Below, piece after piece: positions 9,050 through 17,767 of a stretch of 64,000 bases of DNA (position 1 is the stretch's first letter; each line of letters opens with the position of its first letter). The stretch is from Hyphomonadaceae bacterium JAD_PAG50586_4. Lineage in GTDB: Bacteria; Pseudomonadota; Alphaproteobacteria; Caulobacterales; Aquidulcibacteraceae. The position numbers were made by a program, and so were the translations under genes. Under the pieces are notes generated by a model, which ran no database searches, was not told the origin of the DNA, and was given only the letters and a program-made list of their open reading frames with translations. Location of the stretch: positions 744,001 through 808,000 of the forward strand of contig CP096134.1 of NCBI GenBank assembly GCA_023242925.1, given 5' to 3'.

Positions 9050-10799
9050 GGACTTGCGCCGCCGCGGCCTCGCTAAGGGATTGGGCGTCGACGGGCTTGA
9101 TCAGCCACGCGTAGCCGGCGGCGCGCAGCATTGCCAGTGTCTCGGGGCCCGTGTCTCCGGTGACGACAATGACGCGCGGCGGCGAGGCGAGCTTGGCGCG
9201 GGCGCGATTGGCGATATCGATGCCTTGGAGTTGGCCGTCGATGCGCAAATCCATCACGAGGAGATCAGGCGTGGCCCCCTGTGCGAGGAGGGCGGAGAGA
9301 TCGGGTTCATTGCTGCCGGCGCGGACCTCGGCGCCCACATCGCGGAGCGCGCCGGCGATGGCTTCGCGCGCGAGCGGATCGTCGTCGATGACGATGATGT
9401 TGGCGCCGGCGAGGGTGACTTCGCCGTGCTTTGCGCTGCGTGCGGCCGCGCCGCCATTGGCGGCGACAAGCGGCATACGCAGGATGAAGCGCGCGCCGCG
9501 CCCAGGCGCCGAGACCAGGCGGATCGGCACGTTGAGCAGGCCGGCGATGCGCCGCACGATGGCGAGACCAAGCCCCAAGCCCTCGGCGCCGGCGCGGCCA
9601 TCGAGGCGCACGAATTCCTCGAAGACGCGCTCTTGATCTTCGATCGGAATGCCGGGGCCGTCGTCCGCCACATCGACCTCGACGAAGCTTGCGAAGGCGC
9701 GCGCCTCGATATGCGCCTTGCCGCCGCCGTGCTTCATCGCGTTGGCCACGAGATTGGCGAGAACACGCTCAAGCAAATTTGGATCGGTACGCACGATGGC
9801 CTGCGTGGGCGCCGCGTCGACATTGCCGCCTGGGTGCTCAGCGATCACCCGGTCGAATACCTCCTGCAGGGGCACATCGACAATCTCGGGCTGCACGACG
9901 CCAGCTTGGACGCGCGCGAGGTCGAGCAGCATCGCGAACATGCCGACCATGGATTGTGTGGCGCGATCCATCTTTTGCAGAATGTCACGCGCTTCGGCGC
10001 CTTCGACGCGGCGTTCAAGCGCGCTGAGATAAAGAGTCAGCGCGTGAAGGGGCTGGCGCATGTCGTGGCTCGCAACAGCGAGGAAGCGCGTTTTGGCGAG
10101 ATCGGATTCATGCGCCTTGGCGCGGGCGTCTTCCGTGGCTTGATGTGCGAGTCGCCATTGTTGACGTTCGCGGCGGAGCGCGAAGATGGCGAGGCCTGAT
10201 GTGGCCAAGGAAAGTGCGCCAAGTAGCATCGTGATGAAATCGAGCCGCTGGTGGGCGCGATCCTCGGCCACGCGCGACACATCGATACGGCCGTTGAGCG
10301 TCACTTGCAGCGCGTCGCTCTGCTCGCGGAAGCGCGTGTAGATGTCTTCGTGGGGCTGGTCGAGCACCGCTGCGCCCGGTCGCGCCGCGACCTCCGCGTC
10401 GAGGATGTTGAGCCGGCGTTCGATCAGATTTTCGAGTTCTGTGAGGCTTGCGCTAACCTCGCTGTCGCCAGCCGCGAGTATCTGCGCATTGCGCACACGA
10501 TCGCGCGCGACATCCTTGGCGCGCTCATAATCCGCAAGCAGCGCGCGGTTGCGGGTGGCGACATAACGGCTGGCGAGCGTCTCGGCGTCGCTCTGGCCGC
10601 GCGCGGCGCCGGCGATTTCGGCGCGGACGGCCCGCACCATGGCCACGACTTCGTATTCGTTGGTGTTGAGGCGTGCGCCGCTCAGCAGTAGCGAGCCCAG
10701 CACGACGACCAGCACCGAAACGACGGCAATGGCCGCGACCAAGATGAACTCGGCGCGGAGTGTTGTCTTGTTGGAGTCAGCGCCGGGTGATTCCGCCAT
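9039..10799 (-). CDS. Hybrid sensor histidine kinase with C-terminal receiver
   Basis: An intact 586-residue inner-membrane kinase. Two membrane helices (about residues 15-40 and 190-210) flank a helical CHASE3-like periplasmic sensor. Then come HisKA (ASHDMRQPLHAL), the ATPase domain (NLVANAMKHGG, DDGPGIP, GLGLGLAIV) and a receiver (IIVIDDDPLAREAIAG, phospho-Asp in LLVMDLRIDG, Lys in WLIKPVD). It is a close tandem paralogue of the downstream gene, whose start overlaps its 3' end by 11 bases. The same strand also carries a lone receiver upstream. Together with the LuxR regulator at 6667 this forms a multi-component phosphorelay; the signal cannot be read from the sequence. Confidence 0.92.
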   Translation of the reverse strand: MAESPGADSNKTTLRAEFILVAAIAVVSVLVVVLGSLLLSGARLNTNEYEVVAMVRAVRAEIAGAARGQSDAETLASRYVATRNRALLADYERAKDVARDRVRNAQILAAGDSEVSASLTELENLIERRLNILDAEVAARPGAAVLDQPHEDIYTRFREQSDALQVTLNGRIDVSRVAEDRAHQRLDFITMLLGALSLATSGLAIFALRRERQQWRLAHQATEDARAKAHESDLAKTRFLAVASHDMRQPLHALTLYLSALERRVEGAEARDILQKMDRATQSMVGMFAMLLDLARVQAGVVQPEIVDVPLQEVFDRVIAEHPGGNVDAAPTQAIVRTDPNLLERVLANLVANAMKHGGGKAHIEARAFASFVEVDVADDGPGIPIEDQERVFEEFVRLDGRAGAEGLGLGLAIVRRIAGLLNVPIRLVSAPGRGARFILRMPLVAANGGAAARSAKHGEVTLAGANIIVIDDDPLAREAIAGALRDVGAEVRAGSNEPDLSALLAQGATPDLLVMDLRIDGQLQGIDIANRARAKLASPPRVIVVTGDTGPETLAMLRAAGYAWLIKPVDAQSLSEAAAAQVHAA

Positions 10800-10835
10800 A
10801 GTCCTTGTCTTACCGCCATGCGGGCGGACGCCAAA

Positions 10836-11207
10836 CTATGTCGCGCTTTCAAGCCAAGCCACGATGGCGTCGGCGCGGGCGGGTTTTTGCATCATGGCGA
10901 AGCCGGCGTTACGCGCGGCAATGTCTGAGCGGGCGCGCAGCGTGCCGGAGAGGACGAGCACGCGGGCCTGCTGGGCTGTGGATAAAAGGTCGGCGGCAAT
11001 GCTCACGCCGTTGGGGCCGTCGCCCAGGTCGTAATCGGCGATAATGAAGTGAAGCTCGCCAGCGCGCCCGGCGACGGCGGCGTCAACGAGGGTTGCGTGC
11101 GCGGCGAGGGCGACTTCGGCGCCCCAATCCTGCAGCACCAATGTCAGCGCTTCCGCCGACACCGGATCGTCTTCGAGGACTAGAACGAACGGCTTGTTGC
11201 GAACCAT
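10836..11207 (-). CDS. Stand-alone response regulator receiver domain
   Basis: A 123-residue protein made only of a CheY-like receiver: acidic pocket in LVLEDDPVSAEAL, phospho-Asp in FIIADYDLGDGPNG, Thr/Ser in VLVLSGTLRARSD, and Lys in MMQKPARAD. The ATG at 11207 is preferred; an in-frame GTG at 11225 is also possible. It has no output domain, so it probably acts as a phosphate relay or sink with the two hybrid kinases just downstream on the same strand (37-base gap). Confidence 0.87.
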   Translation of the reverse strand: MVRNKPFVLVLEDDPVSAEALTLVLQDWGAEVALAAHATLVDAAVAGRAGELHFIIADYDLGDGPNGVSIAADLLSTAQQARVLVLSGTLRARSDIAARNAGFAMMQKPARADAIVAWLESAT

Positions 11208-11418
11208 TTGCGTGGACCAAACCACGCCAAGGCGATGCTGGGCAGGCGAAAAATGGTCTTAGACCGCAGGGCATAGGCCCAAAGAGATATCACACTGGCG
11301 CCCCCGGTGGCGCCCGGAGTTATAGGCCATCGACCAAGACTTCTGTGTAATATTCGCGTGCGCAGATTTTTGTCATCATTACCGCAGTTAGAGTTTTGCC
11401 TGCCTGCGAGAAACAATT

Positions 11419-11757
11419 GTGACGAAAGCAAACGCCTACCAATTCGCCAGCGACGAGTCCCAAGACGAATGGGTCAGCACTGGCGGCGGCGGCCGTGAGC
11501 CGTCGGATTATTGCTCCCGTGAAGGCGCGGTCGCGCTGAAAGCCAAGATCGAAGCGTATTGGGCCGAGCGCGGCCAGAACGTGATGATCGCCCTCCATAA
11601 TGTCGGCTTCCACCCGGCCATCCGCGCGGCGCGTTACGACGTGCGCAGCGACATGGTTAACGGGATGCCGCGGACACGCGGCGCCAGCGCGCCCACGCCG
11701 AAGGAAACCTTTGTCGAAGACTTCGACGTCAACGACGACGATCTGGCGTTCGAATAG
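11419..11757 (+). CDS. Hypothetical protein, 112 residues
   Basis: A soluble, mixed-charge protein starting with GTG at 11419, with no signal peptide or membrane segment. The central part (NVMIALHNVGFHPAIRAARY) looks like an ordered alpha/beta segment, and the C-terminus is strongly acidic (VEDFDVNDDDLAFE). I do not recognise the family. It is followed after 33 bases by the hotdog thioesterase on the same strand, so the two may be co-transcribed. Codon use resembles the neighbours, supporting a real gene. Confidence 0.6.
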   Translation: MTKANAYQFASDESQDEWVSTGGGGREPSDYCSREGAVALKAKIEAYWAERGQNVMIALHNVGFHPAIRAARYDVRSDMVNGMPRTRGASAPTPKETFVEDFDVNDDDLAFE

Positions 11758-11790
11758 AGATCGGCGCGCCGGCCATGTATAAGCCGGCGC

Positions 11791-12261
11791 ATGTCAGACG
11801 ATCTCGCACCACCGGCAACACTTGAAGCGCCCGACGGCTACGTCGCCCTCGATTTTCGCCGCGGCTTCGTAGGACAAATCGGCCCTCTGCACCGTCGCGT
11901 TAGCGATGGGATAGTCACGATGGGTTTCCGCGTCGAAGAGCGCCACACCAACGGCATGAAGAACGCCCACGGCGGCATGCTCATGAGCTTTGCCGATATG
12001 GCCTGGGGCCAGATCGTTTCGGTTGAGACATCCTCCTATTGGGTGACGGTCCGGTTGACCGTTGATTTTCTGTCCAGCGCTCATGTCGGCGAATGGGTCG
12101 AGGGCGGAAGTGAAGTCATCGAGGCCAAGCAAGACCTGTTTTTGGTCCGGGGCCGGGTTTGGGTTGGCGATCGGACGTTGATGACCGGGACCGGGGTCTT
12201 CAAACCGATCCAGCGCCGCGACCCACGGCCCGGCGAAAAGGCCTACGCCGCCTCCGCGTAA
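11791..12261 (+). CDS. PaaI/YigI-family hotdog-fold thioesterase
   Basis: A 156-residue single-domain hotdog protein. The family signature is visible as [20 protein letters not shown], where the AHGG segment provides the catalytic centre of PaaI-type acyl-CoA thioesterases, followed by [20 protein letters not shown] and a final beta-sheet. It should hydrolyse acyl- or aryl-CoA thioesters in the cytosol; the substrate cannot be predicted. It sits 33 bases after a small hypothetical gene and upstream of the outer-membrane barrel gene. Confidence 0.85.
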   Translation: MSDDLAPPATLEAPDGYVALDFRRGFVGQIGPLHRRVSDGIVTMGFRVEERHTNGMKNAHGGMLMSFADMAWGQIVSVETSSYWVTVRLTVDFLSSAHVGEWVEGGSEVIEAKQDLFLVRGRVWVGDRTLMTGTGVFKPIQRRDPRPGEKAYAASA

Positions 12262-12431
12262 TCATTTGTTAAAGTTAAGGAAAGTTCGGTGGCGGGCGCT
12301 GGAAGGCGTCAGCGCCGGCATGGTCCCTTAACCCGAACCAGTGCTCCCTTGCCACAGAGCCCCAGAGAAATGCCCGCCCAGGTGGCGGGGTTCCCCTGGC
12401 GCGCGTATGGTCCGCCAAGGGAGGGCGCAGA

Positions 12432-13799
12432 ATGACATCCTCGAAGTCGCCGGCGGGGCCGGCCGATCAAACATTCCCGCCGCACGTGCAACGCGTTGCA
12501 ACGGCGCGCATTTTGCACAATCGCTCCAAGCCTACTCATCGCTCGCATTTGCTCGCGACGCTGGTGTCGTTTGGGGGGACTTTAGTGCGCGTTCATCCGG
12601 CTCTTTCGATGTTTGCGGCTTCGCTGATCGCGTTCGCGCCGGTTCATGCGCTCGCGCAGGACCAGGAGGCCAGCACCTCGGTTCGCGATCGTCCGCGTGA
12701 GGAATACGATCCGCTCGGTGTGCGGTTCGGCGCCTTTAACCTGAACGCCTCGGTCGATCTGGCGGCTGAGAGCAATGACAACATCTTCGCCGAGGAAGTC
12801 GGCCAAGACGAAGACATGATCTTCACGGTGGCGCCGCGCGCCGCGCTGCGTTCGAATTGGTCGCGCCATGCGATCGAAGTTGACGCCGGCGCTCGTTTCG
12901 AGAGCCACGAGGATTTCTCGAGCGAAGACGTCGACACCGGTTATGCGCGCCTGCGCGGCCGCCTCGATATCGGCTCGCGTTCGAACGTGGCGCTGGATGC
13001 GGGTCTCTCGCACGAGCGCGAAGCCCGTTCAGATTCTGACGCGCCGACCACGGGCGATCCGGTCGAGTATGATCGCTCGGACCTGGCGCTGACGGCCGCG
13101 CACACGTTCAACCGTTTCACGATCACGGGTGCGATTGCGCAGCGCGATTATAGCTTCGACGGCCCGGTGCAGAGCGCGCGCGACAACGACCAAACCAGCT
13201 TCCGCGCCCGTGTGGACGCCGAACTGACGCCGCGTTTGGGTCTCGTGTTTGAAGCAACGACGGATGAGCGTGATTACGAGAATTCCGCCAGCTTGAGCTC
13301 GGAAGGCACGACGCTGCTTGCTGGCGTCAACATGAACTTCACGGATTTGCTGGTAGGTGAAATCACCGCCGGCCAATTCACCCGTGACTACGATGGCGGC
13401 GCCAGTGCGGACGGCCTTGCGGTCATGGCCAATCTGGAATGGTACCCGACGGGTCTGACGACGGTGACGTTCAACGCGCGTCAAAACGCCGAAGACGTTG
13501 TCGGCGCCACCACCGCGACGCCGTTCACGGAAAGCCAATATGGCGTCCGCGTCGATCACGAATTGCTGCGTAACGTCATTCTCACCGCCGGCGCGCAAGC
13601 CGGCCGCCGCGAATATGAAGATCCGATCGATCGCGAGGACGAAGTCCTCGGCGTTGAGGTCGGCGCTGATTATATTATGAACCGTCGTGTCGCTCTGCGC
13701 GCCCGTTACACGTTTGATGACGTGCAATCGAGCGGCGCCGATCGCTACCGCGACTTTGAGGTGAATGCATTTACGCTCGGCGTGAGCTTCCGCCTCTAA
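12432..13799 (+). CDS. Outer-membrane beta-barrel protein of exopolysaccharide loci (BBP2-like)
   Basis: A protein of 455 residues with a late signal sequence (MFAASLIAFAPVHALAQ, about residues 60-76) followed by a beta-rich domain with regular amphipathic strands and a terminal FTLGVSFRL, typical of BAM-inserted barrels ending in an aromatic or Leu. It resembles the putative beta-barrel porin 2 family found with polysaccharide export clusters. The ATG at 12432 has a strong GGGAGG ribosome site; a GTG at 12585 with its own G-rich site would place the signal peptide at the extreme N-terminus and is a real alternative. It likely helps secretion or anchoring of the polymer, working with Wza at 50729. 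Confidence 0.78.
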   Translation: MTSSKSPAGPADQTFPPHVQRVATARILHNRSKPTHRSHLLATLVSFGGTLVRVHPALSMFAASLIAFAPVHALAQDQEASTSVRDRPREEYDPLGVRFGAFNLNASVDLAAESNDNIFAEEVGQDEDMIFTVAPRAALRSNWSRHAIEVDAGARFESHEDFSSEDVDTGYARLRGRLDIGSRSNVALDAGLSHEREARSDSDAPTTGDPVEYDRSDLALTAAHTFNRFTITGAIAQRDYSFDGPVQSARDNDQTSFRARVDAELTPRLGLVFEATTDERDYENSASLSSEGTTLLAGVNMNFTDLLVGEITAGQFTRDYDGGASADGLAVMANLEWYPTGLTTVTFNARQNAEDVVGATTATPFTESQYGVRVDHELLRNVILTAGAQAGRREYEDPIDREDEVLGVEVGADYIMNRRVALRARYTFDDVQSSGADRYRDFEVNAFTLGVSFRL

Positions 13800-13857
13800 G
13801 GTTTGGGCGGGCGCACGTTGGGCTGGACGCACGCGTTTAAGCTTGGACTTCGAGTGT

Positions 13858-14286
13858 ATGCCCGCCGCTAAGGCCAAAAAGGCCAGGACGACAAAGCCGA
13901 AAAAGAAGAGCGCCGCGCGGAAACGTGCGGCGTCCGGCGTTAAATTGAACGACGCGTTGGCCGCCGCTGCGTGGGCGGAGGCGGATCGCGCTCTGGCCGA
14001 AGCGTTGGCGCTCTATGACGAGGCGCTGCAAGGCGAGGGCGGCGCGCGCGATCTGGCGCTCGAAATGCTCGGCCAGTCGCTGACGATTGCGGCGCGTAAG
14101 CGCGGCCTGTCGCGTCTCGGCGAACTCGGCGGGCGCGAAGCTTTTGATCCGGATCGTCACGAATTCATCAAACCGACCAAGAAGCCGCCCAAATCCGTGC
14201 GCATCGTGGCGCGTGGCGTGGCCCGGGGCGGCGAGATGCTGACCAAGGCGCGCGTCGGACCGGTGGGGCGGGCGAAGACCAGATGA
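13858..14286 (+). CDS. GrpE-like small protein paired with an Hsp70-like ATPase
   Basis: A 142-residue protein with a Lys/Ala-rich N-terminal tail (PAAKAKKARTTKPKKKSAAR), a helical middle, and a C-terminal segment that resembles the beta domain of GrpE: FDPDRHEF, then VRIVARGVARGGEMLTKARV, which lines up with the LDPxxHxA...V...GY...GR...A.V pattern of GrpE. It overlaps the Hsp70-like gene by 4 bases (ATGA), the expected arrangement for a dedicated nucleotide-exchange partner. The resemblance is by eye and needs a profile search; otherwise it would be hypothetical. Start ATG 13858 is preferred over an in-frame TTG at 13843. Confidence 0.55.
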   Translation: MPAAKAKKARTTKPKKKSAARKRAASGVKLNDALAAAAWAEADRALAEALALYDEALQGEGGARDLALEMLGQSLTIAARKRGLSRLGELGGREAFDPDRHEFIKPTKKPPKSVRIVARGVARGGEMLTKARVGPVGRAKTR

Positions 14287-15659
14287 GCGAATGGACGCTC
14301 TGCATCGATTTCGGGACGGCGTTCTCGAAGGCCGCGGCTGCGCCGCGCGATGCCTGGACGCGCTTTGATCCGCGCTTCGTGCGGCCGTTGATGCTGGGCG
14401 GTGTGCAGGAAACGGGCAATGCGTTCCTGCTGGAGAGCGCGGTTTTCGTCGATGACGATCGCATCCTGTTTGGCCGCGCGGCAATGGCGCGGGCTGATAG
14501 TTTGGCGCAGCACAAGCGCATGGCGCTGCGCTCGTTTAAGACGCTGTTGGGCGTTAGCGACCTCGATCGCGCGCTGAACACTAACGCACCAACGTCCATC
14601 GATCCGCACCGTATGTTTCAGATGCGCGATCTGGTCGTGCTGTATCTGGCGTACCTGCTGGCGGCGGTGGACGCCGCCGCCGCGTATGATGAGCTGGTTT
14701 CGAAGGCCTCCGGCATCGAGTGGCGCTATGCGGCGCCGGCGTGGCGCAGCGGCGATAGCGCCGGCATGCACCCGGCGATCGTGCGCCTGTTCGGCGAGGC
14801 GGACGCGCTCCGCACGGCGATGGGCGACGACATGCTAGAGCCCGCCGGTGTGCCGATCACGACGGTGCAGACGCAATTGCCTAAGGCGATGGCCAAGCCT
14901 GAGGCGTTTGAGATGGGGCTGATCTTTGAAGCGACGGCGGCGGCCGCGTTCAGCTCGATCGGCCTGCAAGATAGCGCTTCGCATATGATCGTTGTCGATA
15001 TGGGCGCGGGTACGACTGACGTTGCAGCACTGGTGCGCTCAGGCTCGAAATTGTCGGAGCTGGATAGCGCGCGGATCACGCTGAAGCAGGCGGGTGATTT
15101 CATCGACCGTGCGCTGGCGAATGTCGTGCTCGACATGAGCAAGTGGGCGAAGACGCAAACCCAGAAAACTGAGCTCTGGGATGCGCTGATGCGCAATATG
15201 CGTGACATCAAAGAAAGCGTGTTTGCGGATGGACAGGCGACACTGCGCCATGAAGGGCGCGTCATCCGCGTGAGCTTGAAGGACCTTGAGCGCAATGGTG
15301 ATTTCAAGACCTTTCAGAGGAGCCTGCAGGATGCGTACGATCAGGGCCTGCTCGTGGTGAACGATAGTGCGATGGCGCACGGCGCGCCGCAGATCCAGGC
15401 GATCGCTGTCGGTGGAGGCGCGGCGGCGCCCTTCATCCAAAGTTTGATCCGCGCCAAGCCGCTGCGGCAAGTGCGTGTGCCGGTGAAGGCGCGGCCGGCG
15501 ACGCCGGATTGGGCGCACTCGCGCAACTTCCACGGCAATCTGGCGCCCGTGTTTCCGCAATTGGCGATCGCGATTGGCGGGGCGTTGGCGCCGCCGGAAA
15601 TGCTGGCGGCGATTGGCGGCTTTAGTCCGCCCGCAGGCGCCCGAAGCGGTAGCCGCTAG
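14283..15659 (+). CDS. Hsp70/actin-fold ATPase without a substrate-binding domain
   Basis: A 458-residue protein of the Hsp70/actin superfamily. Phosphate-1 motif LCIDFGTAFSKAA lies at the N-terminus, phosphate-2 motif VVDMGAGTTDVAAL in the middle, and an adenosine-type motif AIAVGGGAAAPFIQSL near the C-terminus. It is about the length of the ATPase domain plus an insert and lacks the C-terminal peptide-binding domain of DnaK, so it is a non-canonical Hsp70. Coupled upstream to a GrpE-like protein; no J-domain protein is nearby. Its 3' end overlaps the convergent CpsD-like gene by 38 bases. Client or role unknown. Confidence 0.8.
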   Translation: MSEWTLCIDFGTAFSKAAAAPRDAWTRFDPRFVRPLMLGGVQETGNAFLLESAVFVDDDRILFGRAAMARADSLAQHKRMALRSFKTLLGVSDLDRALNTNAPTSIDPHRMFQMRDLVVLYLAYLLAAVDAAAAYDELVSKASGIEWRYAAPAWRSGDSAGMHPAIVRLFGEADALRTAMGDDMLEPAGVPITTVQTQLPKAMAKPEAFEMGLIFEATAAAAFSSIGLQDSASHMIVVDMGAGTTDVAALVRSGSKLSELDSARITLKQAGDFIDRALANVVLDMSKWAKTQTQKTELWDALMRNMRDIKESVFADGQATLRHEGRVIRVSLKDLERNGDFKTFQRSLQDAYDQGLLVVNDSAMAHGAPQIQAIAVGGGAAAPFIQSLIRAKPLRQVRVPVKARPATPDWAHSRNFHGNLAPVFPQLAIAIGGALAPPEMLAAIGGFSPPAGARSGSR

Positions 15660-16662
15660 GCACGCGGTTCACATAGACGCCGGCCCCGCCGTGCCGCACG
15701 CGCAGCGCGCGCATGGTTTCACGGATCGCCGCACGCGGCGTGTGATCCCAAGCGGCGACGACGATATTCTTATCCGCCAAACGCGCCACCATCGGGCCAT
15801 CGGCTGTGCCCGCCGGCGGGCAATCCAGAATGACGATGTCGTAGGTGGCGCGGGCGCGTTGCAACATTTGCTCGAAGCCGCGCGTACCGGCGAGGCCGCG
15901 CCAAGCAGAACGTGGGCGCGCGGCAGGGATAAAGTGAAGGCCGGTTTCTTCTTCTTCGGTGATGAATCGCTGCCAATCCTCGGGCGACTCGGAGGCTTCG
16001 AGCACGCCTTCGGCCGGTTCGGGGCCCAGCGCTTTGGTGAGCGCGCGTTGGCGCAGATCGCAATCGATCAGAAGCACGCGCTTGTCTTGCTGGGTGGCGC
16101 TGATCGCAGCGCACATCGCGGCTGTGGTGGCGCCTTCGCCAGCGGCGGGTGCGATAAAGGCGACAACGCCGCGTGGGGGCAACGAGTGCTGCAGGTCGCG
16201 AAACGCGGTCGCGAATGCAGAGGCAGGCTGGAAGGCGAGCAGACCGAGCGGCGAGCGGCGATTGGGCGGCAGCTGCCGCAGATCCATAGCGCTCACTTCG
16301 GGGGCGGCGCCGAGCATCGCATAGCGGCGCTTCTTGCCGCTGAAGTCGGTGATGCCGATGGCGTCGCGCCAAGTTTCGCGCGCGAAAGCAGTAATCGTTG
16401 CAACCAGAAGTGCGACGCCTAGCCAGGCGAAGGCGATCGGCAGCCAAGGCGTCAGGGGTGTGAGGAAGCTGTGGATAAGCGCGGCTGGAATGAACAGCGA
16501 TGTGAGCAGCGCGAACATGGGCAATTGCCGGCGCATGGCGCGTTTGAACTGGCGCCACGCCATGTTGGGAGCGCGCGCCACTCTACGTTGCGCCGCGCGC
16601 GGCTCTACGCGCTGCGTTTGAGCAGCGTAGTCGCGTACCGAGTCGTAGGTTTGATCCGGCAT
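15622..16662 (-). CDS. CpsD/HfsB-like BY-kinase family ATPase with degenerate P-loop
   Basis: A 346-residue protein with two membrane helices (about residues 49-90) then a MinD/ParA-fold domain like the cytoplasmic part of bacterial tyrosine kinases. Walker A' (LLIDCDLRQRALTKAL) and Walker B (YDIVILDCPPAG) are clear. The P-loop, however, reads APAAGEGATTAA: the lysine of GEGKTT is Ala178. The C-terminus (VPSGYRFGRLRAD) has no tyrosine cluster. It is therefore probably not an active kinase; it may regulate the Wzc-like protein at 52120. It is divergent from purU and starts the polysaccharide region. Confidence 0.83.
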   Translation of the reverse strand: MPDQTYDSVRDYAAQTQRVEPRAAQRRVARAPNMAWRQFKRAMRRQLPMFALLTSLFIPAALIHSFLTPLTPWLPIAFAWLGVALLVATITAFARETWRDAIGITDFSGKKRRYAMLGAAPEVSAMDLRQLPPNRRSPLGLLAFQPASAFATAFRDLQHSLPPRGVVAFIAPAAGEGATTAAMCAAISATQQDKRVLLIDCDLRQRALTKALGPEPAEGVLEASESPEDWQRFITEEEETGLHFIPAARPRSAWRGLAGTRGFEQMLQRARATYDIVILDCPPAGTADGPMVARLADKNIVVAAWDHTPRAAIRETMRALRVRHGGAGVYVNRVPSGYRFGRLRAD

Positions 16663-16690
16663 CGTGCGATCGGGATCCGATTAAGTTTTG

Positions 16691-16700
16691 CAAGCGCTTG
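16691..16700. promoter_or_regulatory. 10-base perfect palindrome upstream of the CpsD-like gene
   Basis: The palindrome CAAGCGCTTG lies 29 bases upstream of the CpsD-like start in the divergent region shared with purU. It could be an operator, but a 10-base palindrome can occur by chance and no repeat of it was noticed elsewhere. Low confidence. Confidence 0.2.
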
Positions 16701-16921
16701 TTATCATCAGCCCCAGAGCGCGCGAAACGCACTGAGTCGCGAGTTTTGCAGTAGTGGCGCAAGGCCGCAATGCACTATTTTGTTCCAACACGGTGAACAT
16801 CGGCTAGATGCTCGATGTTGGCGATGGCGCATGGCAGTGGGATTGCAGCGCTGCATTGTGGAGCGTGAAATCACGCGCGCGTCAGGCGAAAGACGCACGC
16901 GCAGGGAGTATGTGCGTACCG

Positions 16922-17767
16922 ATGCAATATGTGCTGACAGCGTCGTGCCAGGATAGGACAGGCATCGTCGCGGCCGTGACCACGCTGCTGGCGGCGCAGG
17001 ACTGCTTCATTATTCGCACGCGCTCCTTTGGCGACCCCGATACAGGGCGCTTTTTCCTAAGGATTGAGTTTCACCCAACCGGCGCGTTTTCGCTGGAAGC
17101 GTTTGAGCGCGAGTTTAGCGAGGTCGCTGCGCGGTTTGAGATGGAATGGCGCTGCCTGCCGAAGGACCGCAAACTCAAGACGCTGATCTTGGTCTCCAAG
17201 TTCGACCATTGCGCCAATGCGCTGCTTTACGCGGCGCGGGTGGGCGAGTTGCCGATCGAGCCGGTGGCGATCGTCTCGAACCACCATGATCTTGGAGCGC
17301 CGCTCGCGCATTGGAACACGCCTTTCCACCTCGTGCCGGTAACGCCGACGACGAAGCCGGAAGCGGAAGCCAAGATGTTTGCGCTGATGGAAAGTACAGG
17401 CGCCGAGCTTGTTGTGCTCGCGCGCTACATGCAGGTGCTGAGCGAAGATGCGAGCCGACGCCTCTGCGGGCAGTGCATCAACATCCACCATTCCTTTCTA
17501 CCAAGCTTCAAGGGTGCAAAGCCCTACCATCAGGCGCACGCGCGCGGCGTGAAGACGATTGGCGCGACCGCGCACTACGTGACGGGCGAACTCGATGAAG
17601 GCCCGATCATCGCGCAGGTGACCGAGCCGGTGGACCATAATTTCAGCGTGCCGGATTTGGTGACGCTCGGCCGCCATCTGGAATCATCGGCGCTGGTGCG
17701 TGCGGTGAAGGCGCACGCCGAGCGGCGGGTGTTCATCAATGGCGTGAAGACGGTGGTGCTGTCTTAA
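16922..17767 (+). CDS. purU: Formyltetrahydrofolate deformylase
   Basis: Hydrolyses 10-formyl-THF to THF plus formate, feeding formate to purine synthesis and balancing one-carbon pools (cytosol). An N-terminal ACT domain (YVLTASCQDRTGIVAAVTTL) is followed by a formyltransferase-fold domain. The catalytic region INIHHSFLPSFKGAKPYHQA and then GATAHYVTGELDEGPII is intact. From the ATG at 16922 it is 281 residues, matching PurU length; an ATG at 16910 has a closer AGGGAG ribosome site and adds four residues. It stands between polysaccharide genes without an obvious link and converges with the next glycosyltransferase (4-base overlap). Confidence 0.93.
   Translation: MQYVLTASCQDRTGIVAAVTTLLAAQDCFIIRTRSFGDPDTGRFFLRIEFHPTGAFSLEAFEREFSEVAARFEMEWRCLPKDRKLKTLILVSKFDHCANALLYAARVGELPIEPVAIVSNHHDLGAPLAHWNTPFHLVPVTPTTKPEAEAKMFALMESTGAELVVLARYMQVLSEDASRRLCGQCINIHHSFLPSFKGAKPYHQAHARGVKTIGATAHYVTGELDEGPIIAQVTEPVDHNFSVPDLVTLGRHLESSALVRAVKAHAERRVFINGVKTVVLS

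Noticed and set aside
8610..10199. 529-codon plus-strand ORF opposite the hybrid kinases
   Set aside because: It is antisense to clear kinase motifs and shows no domain; GC-rich codon bias opens such frames.
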